Shown here: positions 11,626-23,999 of the stretch, in pieces
Position numbering within the stretch: position 1 is the first letter of the stretch
Layout: the number at the start of each line of letters is the position of its first letter
Translations under genes and position numbers: made by a program
Assembly: GCA_964036665.1 (NCBI GenBank)
Contig: OZ038529.1
Span: 24,314,060 to 24,378,059, forward strand
Source of the DNA: Gordius sp. MW1
Lineage: Eukaryota; Nematomorpha; Gordioida; Gordea; Gordiidae
Direction of reading: 5' to 3'
Length of the DNA stretch: 64,000 nucleotides
Notes under the pieces: model-generated
What the model saw: the letters and a program-made list of their open reading frames with translations, nothing else
Told to the model about the DNA's origin: nothing
Databases searched by the model: none

Positions 11626-12245
11626 TGCACACATTTTAACCGACAAATGCATTTTCGTAGACATTTATTTGTTATTTGCTTTTTGGTCAATTGCAACTGA
11701 ATCTCGAAAAACACATCGAAGTGTGAATATGAGAATCATCCATCCATCCCACTTTTTATCCACCATCCGCAATCACATCACATCTCTGGATATTCCATTT
11801 TTATTCACTACATTCGCGATTACATCACATCTCTGGATATTAAATTTATTCACTATATTCGCGATCAACTCACCTTTTTGGATATTCTTATCACATTTTA
11901 TCCAACCTGCTGTTTATCCTCGCTTATATCTTATTTCGCTGTTACTATACTTTTGTATTATATATTGTGTGTTTTGATTCAATAATAAAAGATAAAGAAA
12001 ACAACAAATCTTTACATCCTTGCTTAGTGTTATTTACAGAATCCACTTTTAAGGATTAAGCGCCATATATACTGTTTAAATGATTTTTGATGTGGTATTA
12101 TAATGATATTACTACTTAGGCTTCCACATTGCTAAGTTATTTACAACAATTTAAATAGTTTATTAATCTCTTGTTTTATTTTTTATCTTTTTAAATATAT
12201 ACCGTACTATGCAAAGATTTGCACAAGAAGAGGAAATCCAACAAC

Positions 12246-12475
12246 TCAGTGGCGTAAATAAGGGGGGGGGGGGAGAATGGTTTATTTAATAACTAAATTA
12301 AATGGGTTAAAAAATTATAGTTTAGTTACATCAAAGACTTTAAGACACTTATAAGAACCTAGAAACATAATATATACATCTAATTTAATTTGATTTAATT
12401 TTTGACAAAATGCGTTGTAAAGGGAAAAAATTTGCCAGATTCCCCCCCCCTCACGAAGATCCTGGCTACGCGCCT
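12246..12475. mobile_element. MITE-like copy with GTGGCGTA / TGGCTACGCGCC ends
   Basis: The ends CAGTGGCGTAAATA and TCCTGGCTACGCGCCTG are inverted relatives of the CATGGGCGTAGCCAG ends seen elsewhere in the window. Just inside lie a G-run and a matching C-run. The middle is AT-rich and non-coding and differs from the other family members, so this may be a subfamily. Confidence 0.55.
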
Positions 12476-13610
12476 GCAACAACTTATTCGATTACCCGAT
12501 AACATTCAGATAAATATACAACCCAAATTGTATAAATTTTATTTGAAGAAAACTCAATTTGCTTTATGACAAAGATTTTGTGGAAACTACTTAACTGGTG
12601 AGGTACACTATAGAATAATAATAATAATTTGATTGCCTCTTTTATTTAATAAATATAATAAGAAACATGGTAATGGTAATTTTTAAATTTATTATCTCAT
12701 AAATCATCTATCATTATGCCTACAATTGTGGAAAAAATTGTTTGTTTTGAATGAGCCTGAGTTTTAACACAAACATGATCTTATATATAAAATTTGATTC
12801 TCATCTCATTAAAGTGAAAAGGCTTGTAGCGCATATGATGCCCGTCACAATATCACCAAAGCCAGCTTAATTTAACGGAATATTTCAATATATTAACCTC
12901 TAACCTGTACAACAATAACCATAGCACGAATGATCGTAGTTTCTGAATAAACTGAACAATTTATAAGACATAGTATATAATCTCAGAATATTAATAAATA
13001 GATTAACGTTACTGACAATTTTTTGAGTATTTTCTACAAATTTAATAAAATTTTACTTTTACTACAGCTGGGCCAAAGAAAAAGTTAAATTGTTTTAGAA
13101 ATATGATATCAAAAACGTCAGGTTTTCTAGTATAAAACTTGTTCTTATATTAAAAATTAAAGCGTTGAAAATCGATTTCTCCTCCTTGAGAAAATTTTTG
13201 TTATGGGCTTGTATATATTATGGCATATAGAATTGCGACTTTTCATGCATGCGGCTAGTCAGTGTAGAGGATTTGTGTGATTTAACCGATTCATTAGCAT
13301 TATGCAACCAAGCAGATTTATAGAATTGCTTAATTGATATTATGTGATTGCTATTAATCTAAACAATATATGTTTAGTGTTCGCTATCAATACGCGTTAA
13401 AATATCGTTAAGTTCCTATATTCACATTTATCCCAACAACCATCACCTTCTATATAAGGGCGTCTAGGAATATCCCAATAAGAAACCATACAAAAATTCC
13501 AAGATTAAAAAATTGGCGTCTTAATCCATTCTAAGTTAGGAAAACGGTGCTCCTCTTGAGGAGTCTATAAACAAAGACTTTCAAGAACGTGGTTTAAGTT
13601 TAGTCAATAG

Positions 13611-13930
13611 TGTCATGACTGATACTTTTTAAATTACGGGCGCCTGCTGCAAGATCTCGAAATATTCCCCCTTCCCCTTTGCGTCGCACGAAACTTTATA
13701 ATTTACGGGCGCCTGTTGCAAGATCCCCCCCCCCCCCCTTTGTATCATACGATTTATATGATTCATAATATTATATACTTAACTTTCAATGTTCAAAAGA
13801 AAAATATATCGCATCATCATTATCGTGATCATCATTTTTTTTATGATTGATTTTAAGAAAAAAGTATATGTATCATATATAAATTTTTGGGAAATAAAGA
13901 TTGGAAATTCGAAAACGCCCTTATATCCGT
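13611..13930 (+). repeat. 5' LTR
   Basis: The block begins TGTCATGACTGATAC and ends near CCCTTATATCCGTA. It matches 19059-19383 over its whole length with scattered substitutions and small length changes at C-runs. A short internal repeat unit (AATTTACGGGCGCCTG) occurs twice within the LTR. Confidence 0.85.
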
Positions 13931-14329
13931 AAATTGGCGTCAGAAGTAAAAGGAAGAAAGAATAAAATAAAGGAATATCAGCAAAATTAAAAATAATAAG
14001 GAAATATTCTACAGTAAAGGTAAATATAAAAAAAATATACCTTTTATTATTGGTATTAATTTAATAGTATATTTTTGTACACCTTTAGAGAAATAAAAAT
14101 ATTTTTAATTAAATGAATTATTTTATATATATAATTTTTTTCCCTACAATATATCAATTATATTGAGGAGGCGATTAATACTTAAAACTAATTTAAAAAA
14201 AATTATGTTTACCACTAAAAAATCAATATTTATTAATCTTTATAATAATTTTTTATTTGATAAATATTTTATTTTAATATTTCTTTTAATATTGATGTGT
14301 CTTGTTTGATAATTTATTATAAAGTTAAA

Positions 14330-14640
14330 AAAGTTGAGAGGTTATATAGATTGTCAACAAAAGTTTGTTTTGTTTGTAAAAAACCGGGACATTTGATGAA
14401 AAATTGTAGGAGGAATAGGATGGGTCGCATCAATAGTTTTAACAGAAATTTAAATTATGGCAATAATTTTAATGGTAATTGGTTGAGGGATAGTAGGAGA
14501 ACTAAAGGTGATAATTACGTTAGCGATAGGCGAGAGTATGAACCCGAGGTAGGTCCGTCATATATTAGGTGTTGGTGCGGGTGCGCAGGTAATTGTAATA
14601 AAAAGGGTAGATTGGATCAGAGAAATGTCAACGATTGACT
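14330..14640 (+). pseudogene. gag fragment with zinc knuckle
   Basis: The frame contains CFVCKKPGHLMKNC, a perfect C-x2-C-x4-H-x4-C retroviral-type zinc knuckle, followed by an Asn/Arg/Gly-rich tail. In LTR retrotransposons this knuckle lies in the nucleocapsid part of Gag and binds element RNA. The frame upstream does not extend into a recognisable capsid region, so the gene is truncated or decayed. It ends at a stop near 14636. Confidence 0.7.
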
Positions 14641-14794
14641 AGAAAGTTGTAATTGTAATAAACAGTTTAAAAATGTAAATAATTGTTCTTCTATTTTTTT
14701 AGCGTCAAATTTTGTTAATAATTATAAAAAAATTTAACGTGCGTTCGCACTTTATCAATTTTTTTTAACGCACCTATTACGCCGCGTGTAACAT

Positions 14795-15080
14795 TGGTAA
14801 TGAATGGTATTAATGTAAAATTTTTGCGATACCGGTTCGTCCATTACTTTGATGGCTGAGTCAGAAATTAAAAATTTATTGCCGTCGCACAGTTTGTCGT
14901 AGGCCGATGTTCGGGCAAAACAAGTTAATGGCGATTGTATCCAATTAACTAGTTGTACTTTGGTGTGGGTTCGTGCAGGTGAAGAAATATTGCGTTTAAA
15001 GTTTTATCTTGTGAAGAAAAGGGTGGAAAGTATTTTAGGATGGTCTTGGATATGCATATTGGGTCCGTTAAATAATTGGT
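14795..15080 (+). pseudogene. Aspartic protease fragment (retropepsin)
   Basis: Bases 14825-14842 read CDTGSS, the D-T-G active-site motif of retropepsins, followed by ITLMAESEIKNLLP and then a stop. The preceding NGINVKF lies in a different frame, so a frameshift sits just before the active site. Position between the zinc knuckle and the reverse transcriptase is as expected for Ty3/gypsy pol. Confidence 0.6.
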
Positions 15081-15329
15081 GGCGTGTGTGTAATAGACTT
15101 TGCGATACCCGTAATTACTAAGGTAGGAAATATAATCTACCCTCGTGTTAATTGCCCATTTTTGGTTAGGGGTCATCTGTCTATGAGATGGAACTCCAAA
15201 GGAGAGAGTTCGTTGTTGACGGCTCGGTGTAAAAGTCCCTATGTAAATCCTGGTAGGGCTGGGAGTGCTAAATTTAATATTCTTAGTATATAAAAGGGTT
15301 TAAGAGAATTAATTCAGGAGAAATATGCA

Positions 15330-15815
15330 CCAATATTTGAAGATAAGCTAGGTTGCTTAAAGGAAGGTATTTTTCCATTAGACTTAAAGAGAATGTTCAA
15401 CCTAGGTTTTGCCTAGCAAGGCGTGTTCCTTTTTTGTGGCGTGAACAGGTACAACAGGTTTTGGATAAATGGCTAACCGACGGGATAATAGAACCCGTTG
15501 AAATTTCCGAGTGGGCTACCCCACTGGTTGCAGTTAAGAAGGCGGATGGGTCAATTAGTCTATGCGCGGATTATAGAAACGGTCAATAAATATGTGGTTG
15601 ACGTCAAATACCCATTACCCAGATTAGAATGTGTTTTATCTAATTTGCGTGGTGCAAATTATTTTTCTAAGATCGACCTTGCAAAGATCGACCTTGCAAA
15701 CGACAATTAAAGGTTGGTTGCAAGACGGCGTTAGTTTTAACTGTTAACACTAACCAAGGGTTGTTTGCTTTCAAAAGATTACCTTTCGGTCTTAGTGTGT
15801 CAGCACCGTTTTTTA
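15330..15815 (+). pseudogene. Reverse transcriptase, N-terminal part
   Basis: Motifs are VQQVLDKWLTDGIIEP, EWATPLVAVKKADGS and, after frame changes, LSNLRGANYFSKIDLA and GLFAFKRLPLGLSVSAP. These match the start of a Ty3/gypsy reverse transcriptase up to the region before the YxDD box. A small duplication (AAGATCGACCTTGCA repeated, 15669-15698) disrupts the FSKIDLANAY motif. The sense copy stops abruptly at about 15816, where inverted sequence begins, so the catalytic YLDD is missing from this strand. Confidence 0.75.
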
Positions 15816-17060
15816 AGGCATTTATTACGTGACCGCCGACTATTTCGCATGCCAATGGAGACTTTTCTGAGCTAATATTTTCCGGACCTAACCTAGACAA
15901 AACATCGGCTAATCCGTTATCCTCTCCCTTACGATAAATCAATGTTAGTGTAAAATTACCTAACACTAATAACCATCGCTGCAATCTGGGGGACATAAAC
16001 ATTTTGTTGTTATCTTTCCGAAACAAGCCTATCAATGGTTTATGGTCTGTATAAACGATGAATCTTTTACCTTTTAAAAATTCCCTACACCGTTTTAACC
16101 CATACACCATAGCCAAAGCTTCTTTCTCTATAACAGAGTAGTTAAGCTCGGTCTTATTTAATTTCTTGGCAAAATACATTACCGGATGCTCAACTTTATC
16201 CTCAAGCTGACATAATGCACCTCCCACACCATTATTTGATGCATCGACTACTAAAACATGCTCTTTTGAAGCGTCAAAGCAAACTAATACAGGTTTCTCT
16301 AATAAAAATTGGCGCAACTTGTCAAAACAGTCGTTCTCAAATTGCGTCCATCTAAATTGCACGTTATCTTTAATTAATTCGTTTGGACCTGACCACCGAG
16401 TAAAATCAGGAATGAACCGATTAGAACAAGTTATCATTCCCAAAAACGACTTCAATTCCCTTTTATTACTCGGCGCTTTTAACTGCTGTAAATCTTTAAT
16501 TTTACTTAATACCGGACGAATCGTACTTTTACCTAATACGTGTCCCAAATAAGTAATCTCCTGCACAAAAAAAAACATTTTTTTGTTGATAACTGTAGCC
16601 CCTTAATTTTTATTAAGTTTAAAACCATATCTAGACTTTGGTCATGTTCGCTTTTATTAGCTCCAGTAACCAAGATATCGTCTAAATAATAAATTACACC
16701 CTCCATGTTAGCAAACAAGGAAGCCATGGTTCTTTGAAAAATCGGCGCTGACACACTAAGACCCAAAGGTAATCTTTTGAAAGCAAACAACCCTTGGTTA
16801 GTGTTAATAGTTAACGTCTTGCAATCAACCTTCAATAGTAAATAGGCGTTTGCAAGGTCGATTTTAGAAAAATACTTTGCACCACGCAAATTAGATAAAA
16901 TACATTCTAATCTGGGTAATGGGTATTTGACGTCGACCAGATATTTATTGACCGTTATTCTATAATCCGCGCATACCCTAATTGACCCATCCGCCTTCTT
17001 AACTGGAACCAGTGGGGTAGCCCACTCGGAAAATTCAACGGGTTCTATTACCTCGTTATT
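15816..17060 (-). pseudogene. Inverted RT-RNase H segment
   Basis: Read on the minus strand, this carries a reverse transcriptase through RNase H: EWATPLVPVKKADGS, KYFSKIDLANAYLL, PLGLSVSAPIFQR, the catalytic YYLDD, YLGHVLG and the RNase H segment VVDASNNGVGGALCQ, EKEALAMVYGLKRCREFLKG, VYTDHKPL. It is better preserved than the flanking sense copy and restores the YLDD box absent there. Both ends repeat sequence present in the opposite orientation in the flanks (15480-15815 and 17080-17400), with amino-acid differences. It is therefore an inverted insertion from another copy, not a simple inversion. Confidence 0.8.
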
Positions 17061-17066
17061 TTTCTT

Positions 17067-18420
17067 TTGAACATTGAAAGTTGCTATTATGGGCTAAAAC
17101 GGTGTAGGGAATTTTTAATAGGTAAAAGATTCATCGTTTATACAAACCATAAACCATTGATAGGCTTGTTTCGGAAAGATAACAACGAAATGTTAATGTC
17201 CCCCAGGTTGCAGCGATGGTTATTAGTGTTAGGTAATTTTACACTAACGTTGATTTATCGTAAGGGAGAGGATAACGGATTAGCCGATGTTTTGTCTAGG
17301 TTAGGTCCGGAAAATATTAGCTCGGAAGGGTCTCCATTGGCATGCGAAATAGTCTGCGGTCACGTAATAAATGCCTTAAAAATCGTAGATATGGAGGACA
17401 TCTCCGCTGCTTGCAACACTGATATGGATATTAGTGTGGTCAAGAAGATAATAATTGGAGAGGAAACGCAAGAAGAGGTGCCACAGCAATATAAAAGTGA
17501 GCTGTATATCGAAGACGGTTGTTTAAAAAGAGCCGATAAGGTAGTTATACCCGATGTACTTAGACCGGCAATTTTAGAAATGTTACACAAGGGACATTTT
17601 GGTACGGTTAAAATGAAGGCTTTCGCCAGGCAGTATGTCTGGTGGCCTGGAATATCGAAAAACATTGAAGAGAGGATAAGACGATGTGATTTATGCAAGT
17701 CTAATGCTCCAATGCCTCGTAGAAATAAAGCTGCGAGATGGCCTCGACTTAGAGAACCTTGGGAAAGGATACACGTCGATTTTTTTGATTGGGGAAAGAA
17801 AAACTATATAATTATAGTCGATGGATATTCCGGTTGGACGGAATTTCAGAAAATTACTAACACGACTACTAGAGTGACCATAAGTTTTTTAAAGAGCCTG
17901 ATCGGTTCTTATGGTTTTCCTAGTATGCTTGTCACGGACAACGGCAAAGCGTTTGTGAGCGTTGAATTTAAGACTTTTTGTCAGACGTGGAAAATTAAGC
18001 ACGTGTTAACACCGCCATATCATCCGAGTTCCAATGGTCAGGTGGAACGGTATGTGGGAATAGTAAAGAAGTGGTTAAGACTTGCCAAATCAGAAAGCGA
18101 TGGTGTTTGGTTAACTAAATTATATTTTAATGCACCACCTCGTGTTTGGAACGGCCTCCAGTAGGAATGGAATTTTTAGGTCGAAAACTAAGGTGCCCCG
18201 TTGATTTGATTCAAGAGCGGAGTTCTGTAGTGAGCAATAATGCTATTCCAAAATATAATGTAGATCAACTGGTGTGGTGTAGAAATTACACCGGTGCGCC
18301 TAAATGGTTGATATCGCGCGTAGTGGAAGTGATTACTTCCAAAATTTTTAAAGTGCGCGTGCTGCATACTAATAAAGTTGAAACACGACATTGTGAGCAG
18401 CTAATGTTATATTCTTAATT
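17067..18420 (+). pseudogene. RNase H end and integrase
   Basis: The frame starts inside RNase H (YYGLKRCREFLIG, VYTNHKPLIGLFRKD) and runs into integrase. It shows an H-x-C-C-like zinc region (HKGHFGTVKMKAFARQYVWW to RRCDLCKS), then the catalytic core with HVDFFDWGKKNYIIIVDGY, LVTDNGKAF and YHPSSNGQVERYVGIVKKW, giving the D,D-35-E type triad. A frame break near 18150 separates the C-terminal part (PKYNVDQLVWCRNYTG, RHCEQLMLY), which resembles the end of gypsy integrases. Integrase inserts element cDNA into the host genome. Confidence 0.85.
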
Positions 18421-19058
18421 ATATTCGTTATTTATATCACAGGGATGGACATTATTACTTACTGGTGTAGAATAAGGATATCAGTGGAGCGGATAGCAGA
18501 GCTGGTGAGACGGGTTCGGTGCTCGTATTCTCATCGGAGCCGATGAGCTGCCCCGGCTACGCTCCTTATATGAACCAAACTTAACCCCTGTGAGGCCGGT
18601 GGCTCAGGGAAGAGGGAGAACACAATAAGACATGCTAATACGAGGGGAGGACGGCGGGCTCAAAGAGCGTTTTGAAGAAGGTGCGGAGGTTTTGGAAGAT
18701 GGAATCTACCCCAATGTGCAAAACTGGGCGAGGCGCAGTTACACATCAGGGTACGGCAGAGAGGGCGCCATTGAACAATGCGGGAGTGCCACTGGTTGAG
18801 GGTTAGGGCTACAAAGGAAGCGTTCCGCAAGGGGCAAACGTTTTATCTTATGCAACACGCCGTGTGCTCCTATTGCGCGTATCAGCTCGGACACGGTGGT
18901 ATCCACTCCTGACTGCCTAACCCCTGCTATAAGTATAGCTCCCAACTATACGACGCTTGATAACATAACAGCCACGGATCAACACATATTAATGGAGGAA
19001 GATGTGTTTTCGGTGGGTGCTAATGAAGAGGCGGACGGCCATTTTTAAAAAAGGAAGA
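18421..19058 (+). pseudogene. Possible pol C-terminal tail
   Basis: This is less AT-rich than its surroundings. A frame ends SVGANEEADGHF just before the polypurine tract, preceded by NTPCAPIARISSDTVV and DCLTPAISIAPNYTTLDN. A frameshift near 18800 interrupts it. No domain is recognised. It could be the tail of the polyprotein or a degraded extra frame. Confidence 0.35.
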
Positions 19059-19383
19059 TGTCATGACTGATACTTTTTTAATTACGGGCGTCCGCTGCAA
19101 GATCTTGAAATATTCCCCCTTCCCCTTTGCGTCGCACGAAACCTTATAATTTACGGGCGCCTGCTGAGATTCCCCCCCCCCCCTTTGTATTATACGATTT
19201 ATATGATTCATAATATTATATACTTAACTTTCAATGTTCAAAAGAAAAACATATCGCAATCATCATTATCGTGATCATCATTTTTATGATTGATTTTAAG
19301 AAAGAAGTATATCTATATGTATCATATATAAAATTTTGGGAAATAAAGATTGGAAATTTGAAAACGCCCTTATATCCGTTAAA
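19059..19383 (+). repeat. 3' LTR
   Basis: The block begins TGTCATGACTGATAC directly after a purine-rich tract and ends near TATATCCGTTA. It is the direct repeat of 13611-13930, and differences between the two LTRs show the insertion is not recent. Confidence 0.85.
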
Positions 19384-20950
19384 AATAGATACAATTTCGC
19401 TAACGTGCGACAATCAATAGGGGAAAGACGCTGTCCACCATTTACAGGCCCAAGGTAGCCGCTTGTGGCTATAGGAAAGGGTTGAGTTATACAAACGACT
19501 AATGGACCAATTTATTTAGGAAAAGAGGATATGCTCCGGCATGGCTGCTGAATAATGAAAACATATAGAGATAACAGAAGGAGGACTCCAAGCAGTGTAT
19601 GAAGGCGACGTGTTTGCGGTGGATCCTAATCCAGCCAGCAGCTTTTAGTGGACTACATCGAATACCCATATTACATGCTTTAAATGTATTAACAAGTGAT
19701 GTGCTTTTTAATAATCATTGTGCAAAATTCGTGTGTGACACGGGTTCCTGTGCACCCATGATGTCTGCAAAGCTATTGAAGGTATCACGGCTGGCAGAAC
19801 CAGTTCTTCATTGGTTAGACAAATATAAAAGCCAACGTCGCCAAATGTAGACTCAGGCGAGGCTGGCCTAAACGAAGAAAGGCTGCCACGCCACTTTACT
19901 TGCTAACGTAGGGGCCCACCTTGTTCGGGATCAATTAGATCAAAAAGGTCAAAACCTCGTGTGTTGAAACGTACTCTAAAACTCGAGAGCAGCGGTGGCG
20001 TGGTTTTCAGTGATCTAAAACTATTATAATACCAAAGAGCCATGGATAATATAATTAGGTGTGACGAAGACTTCCTTAAAGGTTAAATGGCATTGAGGCA
20101 GGTGTGCCAATGGAGCCTGGGACAACGCCTGTTTTTTATGGAAAAAACTTTAAAGACAAAAAAACAAATGGGTCATGTATGGCATCAGGAATGGAACGAT
20201 TTTTTAGATACAAGAGACCTCCTACTGTGTATCGGTTACCACAGTATTAACAAATATGCTAAGGGCTGTCCCCCGTACAAAAAGGATGACTTATTAAATA
20301 AGCTTGACAGATTGATATTCAAATATAGACCTAGCTAAGGCCCACATGCAGCTAAAGGACAGCCAGAAAGCGGGCAAATGTCTTTCAAATTTGTACAACC
20401 CTTCAAGATCAGCCGTATTCGGATGCGTAGTCACACTCTTTCAAAAATCACGCATTAAATTATTGGTAGTGTCTATATGAAATACATAATAAACTATTGT
20501 CCTTAGTAATGAAAGCCATGCAAAATGGGTTTTCAAGCGGTCAAAAGTGTGTTTTTAGTTATGGAGGTTAACTTATGGGATTAGCAACGAAGGCATAAGA
20601 ATTAAACTCGAATCGTGACCAGATGAAAAAGAAAGAACCAAGTGAAGTCTTGGAAGCTGACGTCCTATTTCGTAAAGTTCAACAAAAGCTCCACGTTTTA
20701 CACCCAATGCCCAATACAAAATTGATAAAGAAAAACATGAGCATTCAACGGAGCGAACAAAAAATGACCATTAAAACTCCGCTAACCACAGCGCAAAGCT
20801 GGCATTTTGCAATGGGAAATGGGAGATAGACCTTGCAATGGAGCGTCAGGAATAGGCATGGGAACAATTTTGCAATAGGTAACCAGAAGGATTGATAGGT
20901 GAGTTTGGAAATGGAACCCTGTGTAAGACAGTGGCCTAAGATCCTTTCCT
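19384..20950 (+). other. Decayed element remnants with a DTGS motif
   Basis: The base composition is richer in G and C than the surroundings, with broken short frames. One frame (19599-19850) contains FVCDTGSCAPMMSAKLL at about 19731-19780, which resembles a retropepsin active site in spacing and in the hydrophobic residues around it. A second frame (20087-20338) has EWNDFLDTRDLLLC but no recognised domain. These may be remains of another LTR element adjoining the one at 13.6-19.4 kb. No host exon is supported. Confidence 0.35.
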
Positions 20951-21577
20951 CCTAATCATCTTTCAATATTTTTCCATTATAGAACTCTTTAAATACAATT
21001 CCTCCATAATACCTTTTAATATACATTTGAAAATCTTATTATGGTATATTGTTTCCCGTAAAACAATTTTGAAGTTTTACAATAATATAGCAATGTTATA
21101 CTAAGCACCTATAAGCTCTCACAACTAATTTTGATTACACGCTTATGTATCACATGTCTCTAATATATGAGCAAGGAATTGGCAAATTTAGTATGGATTT
21201 ACCTTTTTATAAGCAGTTTTGAAATATTTAAAATATTTCTTATTTACGAAATCAATAATTTCAAGTCAATTATGGTTATTTAGATTTCCTGTGCTAACAT
21301 AATGTCTTATTAATTATTAAGTGGAATATTTTTATATAATTTTGTAAAATTATGCAAAAAATAGTAATTTTAAACTAAACAAATACTATTATCAAAATGG
21401 AAAATGATTTTTATATTAACAAAATAAGTTAGTAGTGTTTTATAAATTTATTTACCTAACATTTATATTCTTAGTAACTAAAGGTTTTGTAACACTATAA
21501 GTCTATAAAATTTAACTAATTACATCAAAAAGTATAAAGATCGTCAAAATTTATTGATATTTAATCATTAGCATTAA

Positions 21578-23010
21578 TCACACATATTCTTCTAACATCT
21601 CCTCGACAGATTCATAATTTTGTTTATTAACTTCTGAACCTTTAATGGCTAAATTTGAACTAGGAACGGCAATATTGGTGTCTGCCGATCTAACTTCTAT
21701 ACTTTTAACTGGACCTTCAGTCTTAGCGTATGCCTTATGCGATTGGGCAAAGCTTAAATCGACATCTTTTGAGGCTCCACGTTTTGGGGACATTTTTGTA
21801 GTTACAGAAGGGGGTGTTTTTAATTCAGGAATTCCAATCTTTATTCCAGAATCCCGTTTAACTGATGCCAAAGATGTGCCTTGGGATGTGCTGCTCTGAT
21901 TACCGCTGTGCAATTTTTTTTTTGGTGGTCTATTGATTTGAATTAGCCAAAGTCTGTAGCGCTTATTAATTTCTGCCACATCTTTGCGGTATCGCGCATC
22001 GCTTTCTTTCATAGAAGTGCGCAACGTTTTCACCTTTTTTAGCATGTTTTGAATTTTCTTTTCCGTGTTTTCCCTCATTTTTCGCTTGATCAACTGTTTA
22101 CGTTTGTTGGATTGCTGAGCGATAATGTGGAATCTCTTTCTCTTTTGGGCCCTTCGTTTTCTTAATAGAAGTTTTCTATCTTGATCAGCCTTCTTTTTGG
22201 CCATAAGTCTAGTTTTTCGTTTTTCCCTTTGAATCTTGGCTCTTTCTTTCATCAACTCCCTTCGTTTCTTTTGTGCCTCAGCTCTTTTCTTTTGTCGTTC
22301 GACGCGACGCAACCGTGCCTCTTCCCGTTTTTTCTTAGCAGCCTCCTGCTTCAATTGCCTTGGCGATTTGGTCGCAGCCTCACTGGTTTGGGCTGGCGTA
22401 CTCAAGAGTGTTAACTTCGGGTCAGCGTCTCTCTTTTGACGATAGATGTCGGGTTGATTTTCCGTAGGGTATTCTCGAGAACCTATATCATCAATTTTGT
22501 TATCTTTGAACCATAAAGATTTTTGATCAACCATCGCTCTTAAAACAGATCCTATGTATTTCAAATGGTTACCCACATCTTCCTTCAGTTTGTAAGCTTG
22601 GTCATAGAGTGTATTCAAATAGATTTCTATACTGCTACTTCAAACATAAAATTAAGTTGATTCTAACAATTATCCGAACATAATGTATTGTAATGGTAAT
22701 AAATATTTTCGTTTACTGTTTAAAATTATTATTCTTATAAATATGAATAACCTTATTCCTGAGAATTTTTCCTGAGGACTATCGACACGCCATTTGTTAC
22801 CTTGATATTCTGAATGTTAGAATTATGAGTTAAAAGTGAAATCATATGCATTTTAAGTCCTATTTTTTTATCTATTTTTAAATGGAAATATAAAGTATCT
22901 TCAATTATTTTTTGCAAAAGTATAAAGTTTGTTTTACCGTCAGCATTGGTCGTAACAATGAAAAGCAAGATAAATAATGTAATGCCCCTAAAGCTCGATC
23001 GCCCGAACAT
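21578..23010 (-). CDS. KRA1: secreted Lys/Arg/Ala-rich protein
   Basis: Function unknown. Exon 1 starts at 23010 with a signal peptide (MFGRSSFRGITLFILLFIV, cleavage likely near NADG) and probably ends at 22801 with an AAG|GTAACA donor. Exon 2 begins near 22640 and ends at 21578. Phases of the strongest donor and acceptor do not match, so a small extra exon or another donor is possible. Exon 2 has a short neutral part, a furin-type site RQKR followed by DADPK, then about 130 residues dominated by Lys, Arg, Ala and Gln. A linker (YRKDVAEINKRYRLWLIQ) leads to a Ser/Thr-rich tail ending EEMLEEYV. The pro-region GK..YFHLK....HMISLL resembles GK..HFLLK....HPISLV in KRA3. A TATA-like TTATAAAATTT lies about 60 bp upstream of the ATG, and a poly(A) signal (AATAAA, 21550-21555) just past the stop. 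Basic coiled-coil cytoplasmic proteins are an alternative reading if the signal exon does not belong. Confidence 0.65.
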
Positions 23011-23851
23011 ACTACTTTTAACAAAAGAATAAAATGAAATTTATAAATATTTGGCTAAAATTTTATAATGGGGTTAATTAAAGGAATTGTGGACAAAGGC
23101 ATGATAAAAATGACATGTATTTGTTAAAATACGACAATTCCCTATATCACCACATCTAGCCAAATAAACAAGTGTCAACGATCTCTGTCCATCATAATTA
23201 ATGAGTGTAGCAATTACGGGTTTTTGCTAATATTCTCTCCAAAAATCGGGATAAATAGAAATAATATGCTTTTAGTTTAACAAATATCACTCAAACTACT
23301 ATATTTTGTAAATATATAATTTATCAAATATGTCAATGTAATTTAAAAATGAATTAGTGTAGTATTTATTTGTATTAAATCATTTGGCCTTTTAAACTTT
23401 GGAAATTAAATTAAACATTGAAGTTTGGGAATGGAATTAAGCGAAGACACACGCTGAATACAAATGAATTTGCATATGTTACACTTTGCATTTCAAAATT
23501 AATTAGATCATAAAATCAAATTGTGATAAGTAATTTAGATAAATAGCTTTTTAATAGCCTGAGCTGGTCAAAAACTTGGTACTATGAGTGAGGAAAAGCA
23601 AAAAAACTTATATAGACGCTTATCAATCTTGCTCAAGCTAACTCTTAAGTCCCTTACCCAATGTTATTTAACTCGTCCTAGTTTTATAATATAAATTTAT
23701 CTTATGACGCTCAAAAGTAACTTTCGGCGCTTTTGCATCTAATAACTTCACAATAAAAAATTAGATATCTCATTTTGACATTAAATTTTGAAAGGATTCC
23801 TTTTAACTTGACACAGCTGGTAATTGCAGAGAATCAAGTGAAAGCATCACA

Positions 23852-23999
23852 CATGGGCGTAGCCAGGATTGAATTAAGAGGGGAGGGAGCAAAAAGATTA
23901 TTTTTTGAAATTTCAGCCATAATTATATTGAATCTTAAAGGATTTGGGAATTTAAAGGGGGCAGCTGCCCCTCCCTACCACCCACTGGCTAAGCCCATG
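23852..23999. mobile_element. MITE, CATGGGCGTAGCC family
   Basis: A 148 bp copy runs from CATGGGCGTAGCCAGG to TGGCTAAGCCCATG. The interior has the family pattern: a purine-rich G-run end, TTTTTTGAAATTTCAGCCATAA, then GGATTTGGGAATTTAAAGG and a pyrimidine-rich end. It is non-coding and lies between KRA1 and KRA2. Confidence 0.8.

Larger units (their letters stand above)
11035..13605. other. Intergenic, AT-rich, with repeat remnants
   Basis: No convincing exon was found. The open frame at 11543-11977 translates a telomere-like degenerate repeat plus AT-rich sequence and shows no domain. The stretch contains a TTAGGG-like block (11566-11625) and one MITE-like copy with G/C-run ends (12246-12475). 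The rest is AT-rich with nothing recognisable. Confidence 0.5.
13611..19383 (+). mobile_element. Ty3/gypsy-type LTR retrotransposon, rearranged
   Basis: Two LTRs of about 320 bp in direct orientation (13611-13930 and 19059-19383) enclose gag, protease, reverse transcriptase, RNase H and integrase remains. A candidate 5 bp target-site duplication AATAG occurs at 13606-13610 and 19384-19388. A primer-binding-site-like TTGGCGTCAGAAGT follows the left LTR, and a purine-rich AAAAAAGGAAGA precedes the right LTR. The order RT, RNase H, integrase is that of Ty3/gypsy elements. The element cannot be active: frames are broken and the centre (about 15816-17060) is an inverted insert from a diverged second copy. 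Confidence 0.85.

Noticed and set aside
11543-11977. 144-codon plus-strand frame as a possible gene
   Set aside because: It begins in the telomere-like block, has no domain, and its Phe/Ile/Leu content follows the AT-rich composition.
22181-22439. Plus-strand hydrophobic frames opposite KRA1
   Set aside because: Antisense shadow of Lys/Arg codons in KRA1.
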